From Roseateles_B sp041913905 (lineage in GTDB: Bacteria > Pseudomonadota > Gammaproteobacteria > Burkholderiales > Burkholderiaceae_C): a stretch of 64,000 bases of DNA. Under the pieces are notes generated by a model, which had not been told where the DNA came from, searched no databases, and worked only from the letters and a program-made list of their open reading frames with translations. Where the stretch lies: assembly GCA_041913905.1 (NCBI GenBank), contig JAYSEK010000010.1, positions 80,209-144,208 of the forward strand. Reading direction: 5' to 3'. Shown in pieces: positions 62,083 through 64,000 of the stretch. The stretch's first letter is position 1, and every line of letters starts with the position of its first letter. The position numbers and the translations under genes were made by a program.

Positions 62083-62730
62083 TTAGAAGCCCTCCGCACG
62101 GGCCTTGCCCAGCGCGTCGCGCCATTGCGACAACCGGGCAACGGGGTTGCCCGCCGGCGCCCCGGCCACGCCGCTCCACAGCCCCTCGCTGTTGAAGCTG
62201 AAGACCGGCGCCAGATCCCCGCGGGCCGAGGCCGGCCGGACCTGGGTCTGCAGGTTGTCCAGGATCAGCGGTTCGGCCTGCGGCTGGGCATAGTAGGCCA
62301 GCACCATATGGGCCTGCGGCCGGCCGTCCAGCATCGCCCGCACATAGACCAGCCGCAGCTTGGCCGGCTCCAGGCCCAGCGCAAGCAGGCTGAAGTACTT
62401 GGCGATGGCGTAGTCCTCGCAGTCGCCGCGCCCCTTCTCCAGCGTTTCCAGCGGGCTGGCCCAGTAATCGGCCATGCCCCAGACCTCCTGGTCGTCGCGG
62501 AACTGGATGCGGCGGTTGTAGAAGTCGTTGACGGCAGCCAGCCGGCCTTCCTCGTCCAGCGACTGGGACTTTTCCAGGAGCTGCACCAGGGCGCGTGCGC
62601 CGGCCAGGGCCTTGGCGGAACGGGCCGCCGCGACCTCCAGCAGCTGATTGCCGTCCAGGGCCCGGCTCCACAGGCTGAGGCCGGCCAGCAGCACCAGCAG
62701 GCCCAGGCGGGCGGGCCGCAATACCTGCAA
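62083..62730 (-). CDS. lapG: LapG-like periplasmic cysteine protease (transglutaminase-like BTLCP)
   Basis: About 215 residues. An N-terminal hydrophobic helix (RLGLLVLLAGLSLWSRA) targets the protein out of the cytoplasm. The core has Cys in GRGDCEDYAIAKYFSL, His in AHMVLAYY and Asp in LILDNL, the BTLCP triad; VWGMADYWASPLETLEKG precedes it. It cleaves surface adhesins when LapD lets it go. The start is uncertain: no ATG or GTG is available before the helix, and TTG 62730 (or TTG 62808 and 62721) are the only options. Confidence 0.85.
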   Translation of the reverse strand: MQVLRPARLGLLVLLAGLSLWSRALDGNQLLEVAAARSAKALAGARALVQLLEKSQSLDEEGRLAAVNDFYNRRIQFRDDQEVWGMADYWASPLETLEKGRGDCEDYAIAKYFSLLALGLEPAKLRLVYVRAMLDGRPQAHMVLAYYAQPQAEPLILDNLQTQVRPASARGDLAPVFSFNSEGLWSGVAGAPAGNPVARLSQWRDALGKARAEGF

Positions 62731-63045
62731 TACCCGCCCGGGCCGGCGCCATGGGGCGGACGCAGCCCTGAACCTCGCAGGAGCGTGGGAAGCGGTCGGC
62801 AGCGGCAAGATGGGTCTGGCGTGTCTGGCGTTTTTTTGGAAGCAACCGGAACGGGCCGGGATCGATGGTCCGAGCCAGTATCGCCTGCTCGCACGGCCCT
62901 TCCAGATCGAAATGGGACAGGGCAGAGAGGCCGGCTGCAGCAAAGCGTCCAGAGCGGCGAATTTCCACAGATTGGAGCCCGTCCCGTGCTGGAGGGCGGC
63001 CGATAATCTGCGGATCCCAGGCCCACTCCCCGGCCCACGCCCTCC
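62731..63045. other. Divergent intergenic region between lapG and the HDOD gene
   Basis: 315 nt with no gene supported. GATAAT at 63002-63007 is a possible -10 for the HDOD gene. If lapG really starts at TTG 62808, the first 78 nt belong to it. No hairpin or repeat was recognised. Confidence 0.4.
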
Positions 63046-63909
63046 ATGAATTCCCAAACCATACGCCAGGAACTGGACCAGGCCCGTGCCAACGGCCCCC
63101 TGCGCCAGATCGTCATCCCTCCCTGCCCCGAAATGCTGCAGCGCCTGCAGCAGGCCATGCAGGGCCCCGAACCGGACCTCACCGAGGTCGCGCGCATCGC
63201 GGCCACCGACGTGGCCATGTCCGCCACCTTGCTGCGCACTGCCAACAGCCCGCTGCACCTGGCCGACGGCATGCCCTGCAGCACGGTCGGCCAGGCCATG
63301 AGCCGCCTGGGGCTGGAGGAAACAGCCTCCATCTTGACGGGCTTCGCGCTGCGCCACGCCATCCCGGTCAACAGCCCGCAGCTGACGCGCTTCTGGCAGC
63401 GTGCCGCCAAGCGAGCCCATGCCATGCGCTACATCGCGCGCCAGCTGCCAGGGCTGTCGCCGGACCTGGCCCATACCTACGGCCTGTTCTGCCACGTCGG
63501 CATTCCCGTGCTGCTGCAGAGCGTGCGCGGCTATGGCGCCACCATGGTGGAGGCAGCCGCCCGCATCGACCGGCCTTACATCGCCACCGAGAACGCCAAC
63601 CACAAGACCGACCATGCGGTCGTCGGCGCGCTGCTGGCGCGGGCGTGGAACCTGGCGCCTTCCCTGATGGCGGCCATCCGGCTGCACCACGATTACGCCT
63701 CGCTGGGCAATGCCGACATCGAGCCCGAAGTCCACACCCTGGTCGCGGCCGGACTGATCGCCGAGCATCTGATGCGCCGTCATGAAGGCCTGCCCGAAGA
63801 CGCGGACTGGGCCAGCCACCACCAGCGCGCCATGGACTGGCTGCAGATCAGCCAGGAAGATCTGGAGCACTGGAACGACGCCGTGCAGGACCTGCTCTGC
63901 GAAGAGTGA
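63046..63909 (+). CDS. HDOD domain signalling protein
   Basis: A 287-residue protein consisting almost entirely of an HDOD domain (about 20-215): PPCPEMLQRLQQAM, VARIAATDVAMSATLLRTANSP, QAMSRLGLEETASILTGFALRH and the HVGIPVLLQ segment. The metal-binding HD pair is not preserved, as usual for HDOD. Such proteins take part in signalling, often near c-di-GMP genes. ATG 63046 is the first in-frame start. Confidence 0.88.
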   Translation: MNSQTIRQELDQARANGPLRQIVIPPCPEMLQRLQQAMQGPEPDLTEVARIAATDVAMSATLLRTANSPLHLADGMPCSTVGQAMSRLGLEETASILTGFALRHAIPVNSPQLTRFWQRAAKRAHAMRYIARQLPGLSPDLAHTYGLFCHVGIPVLLQSVRGYGATMVEAAARIDRPYIATENANHKTDHAVVGALLARAWNLAPSLMAAIRLHHDYASLGNADIEPEVHTLVAAGLIAEHLMRRHEGLPEDADWASHHQRAMDWLQISQEDLEHWNDAVQDLLCEE

Positions 63910-63956
63910 GGCCCCGATCAGCGTCCCCGTCCGCCACCCCTCCCTGAATCGGCATA

Positions 63957-63981
63957 GGGGGCCTCCATTTGGAGGCGCCCC
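63957..63981. other. Hairpin at the right edge
   Basis: GCCTCC-ATTT-GGAGGC with flanking GGGG/CCCC and a one-base bulge, 48 nt after the HDOD stop. No T-run, so only a weak terminator candidate. The remaining bases to 64000 hold nothing recognisable. Confidence 0.4.
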
Positions 63982-64000
63982 TGCCACACCACCCGGCATG

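Overview
The window is a GC-rich bacterial chromosome segment. Gene content and order point to a betaproteobacterium of the order Burkholderiales, probably near the Roseateles/Mitsuaria/Leptothrix group: a phaC-phaA-phaB polyhydroxybutyrate operon, ntrB-ntrC beside glnA, a liv-type ABC transporter run together with an acyl-CoA synthetase, and dispersed hairpin-rich intergenic repeats. This placement is inferred from gene content only. No rRNA, tRNA, CRISPR array, insertion sequence or prophage was recognised. Nearly all sequence is coding, and most genes lie on the minus strand.

Layout. 1-6.6 kb (minus): acyl-CoA synthetase followed by a five-part branched-chain amino acid-type ABC transporter (livK-H-M-G-F, livF cut by the window edge). 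6.7-10.7 kb (plus): selO-msrB, then yciB-bolA and a secreted parvulin, with clear terminators. 10.8-20.3 kb (minus): eleven genes for a compact type II secretion/type IV pilus-like machine. It combines gspD, G, F and E and three further pseudopilins with PilM/N/O/P-like inner-membrane parts. 20.4-32.4 kb (minus), directly upstream of the machine and on the same strand: a 2459-residue SpvB/TcB-like secreted protein, a 1347-residue Rhs protein ending in a matrixin-type zinc metalloprotease, and a small secreted cysteine-containing protein, all three joined by 1-4 nt overlaps. This set is the most unusual content of the window. It reads as a secreted Rhs polymorphic toxin with a putative periplasmic partner, next to a candidate exporter.

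32.6-44.5 kb holds housekeeping and regulatory genes: an ABC ATPase divergent from tesA, a FecR/DUF6600-like protein, def, an MBL hydrolase, ntrC-ntrB, a DUF4124-like protein, and glnA with a sigma-54 promoter and two NtrC-like sites that begin in the neighbouring cinA-like gene. 44.6-52.2 kb (minus): a sterol desaturase-family oxidase, a NodB-family deacetylase, a beta-propeller protein, a GAF-histidine kinase/response-regulator diguanylate cyclase pair and an AIM24-family protein. 52.3-57.6 kb: an IclR regulator, then a 117-bp perfect inverted repeat enclosing two strong hairpins, then phaB-phaA-phaC. 57.8-64 kb: a small membrane protein, pgeF, a zeta-class GST, a Nudix hydrolase, a degenerate GGDEF/EAL receptor (LapD) with its LapG protease, and an HDOD protein.

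Working together: ntrBC and the glnA promoter form a nitrogen-control module. phaCAB makes polyhydroxybutyrate from acetyl-CoA. The diguanylate cyclase and LapD/LapG are opposite ends of a c-di-GMP circuit that normally controls adhesin release; no adhesin lies in the window. The Rhs/SpvB set and the T2SS-like set may be one secretion system, which is inference from adjacency, strand and Sec signals.
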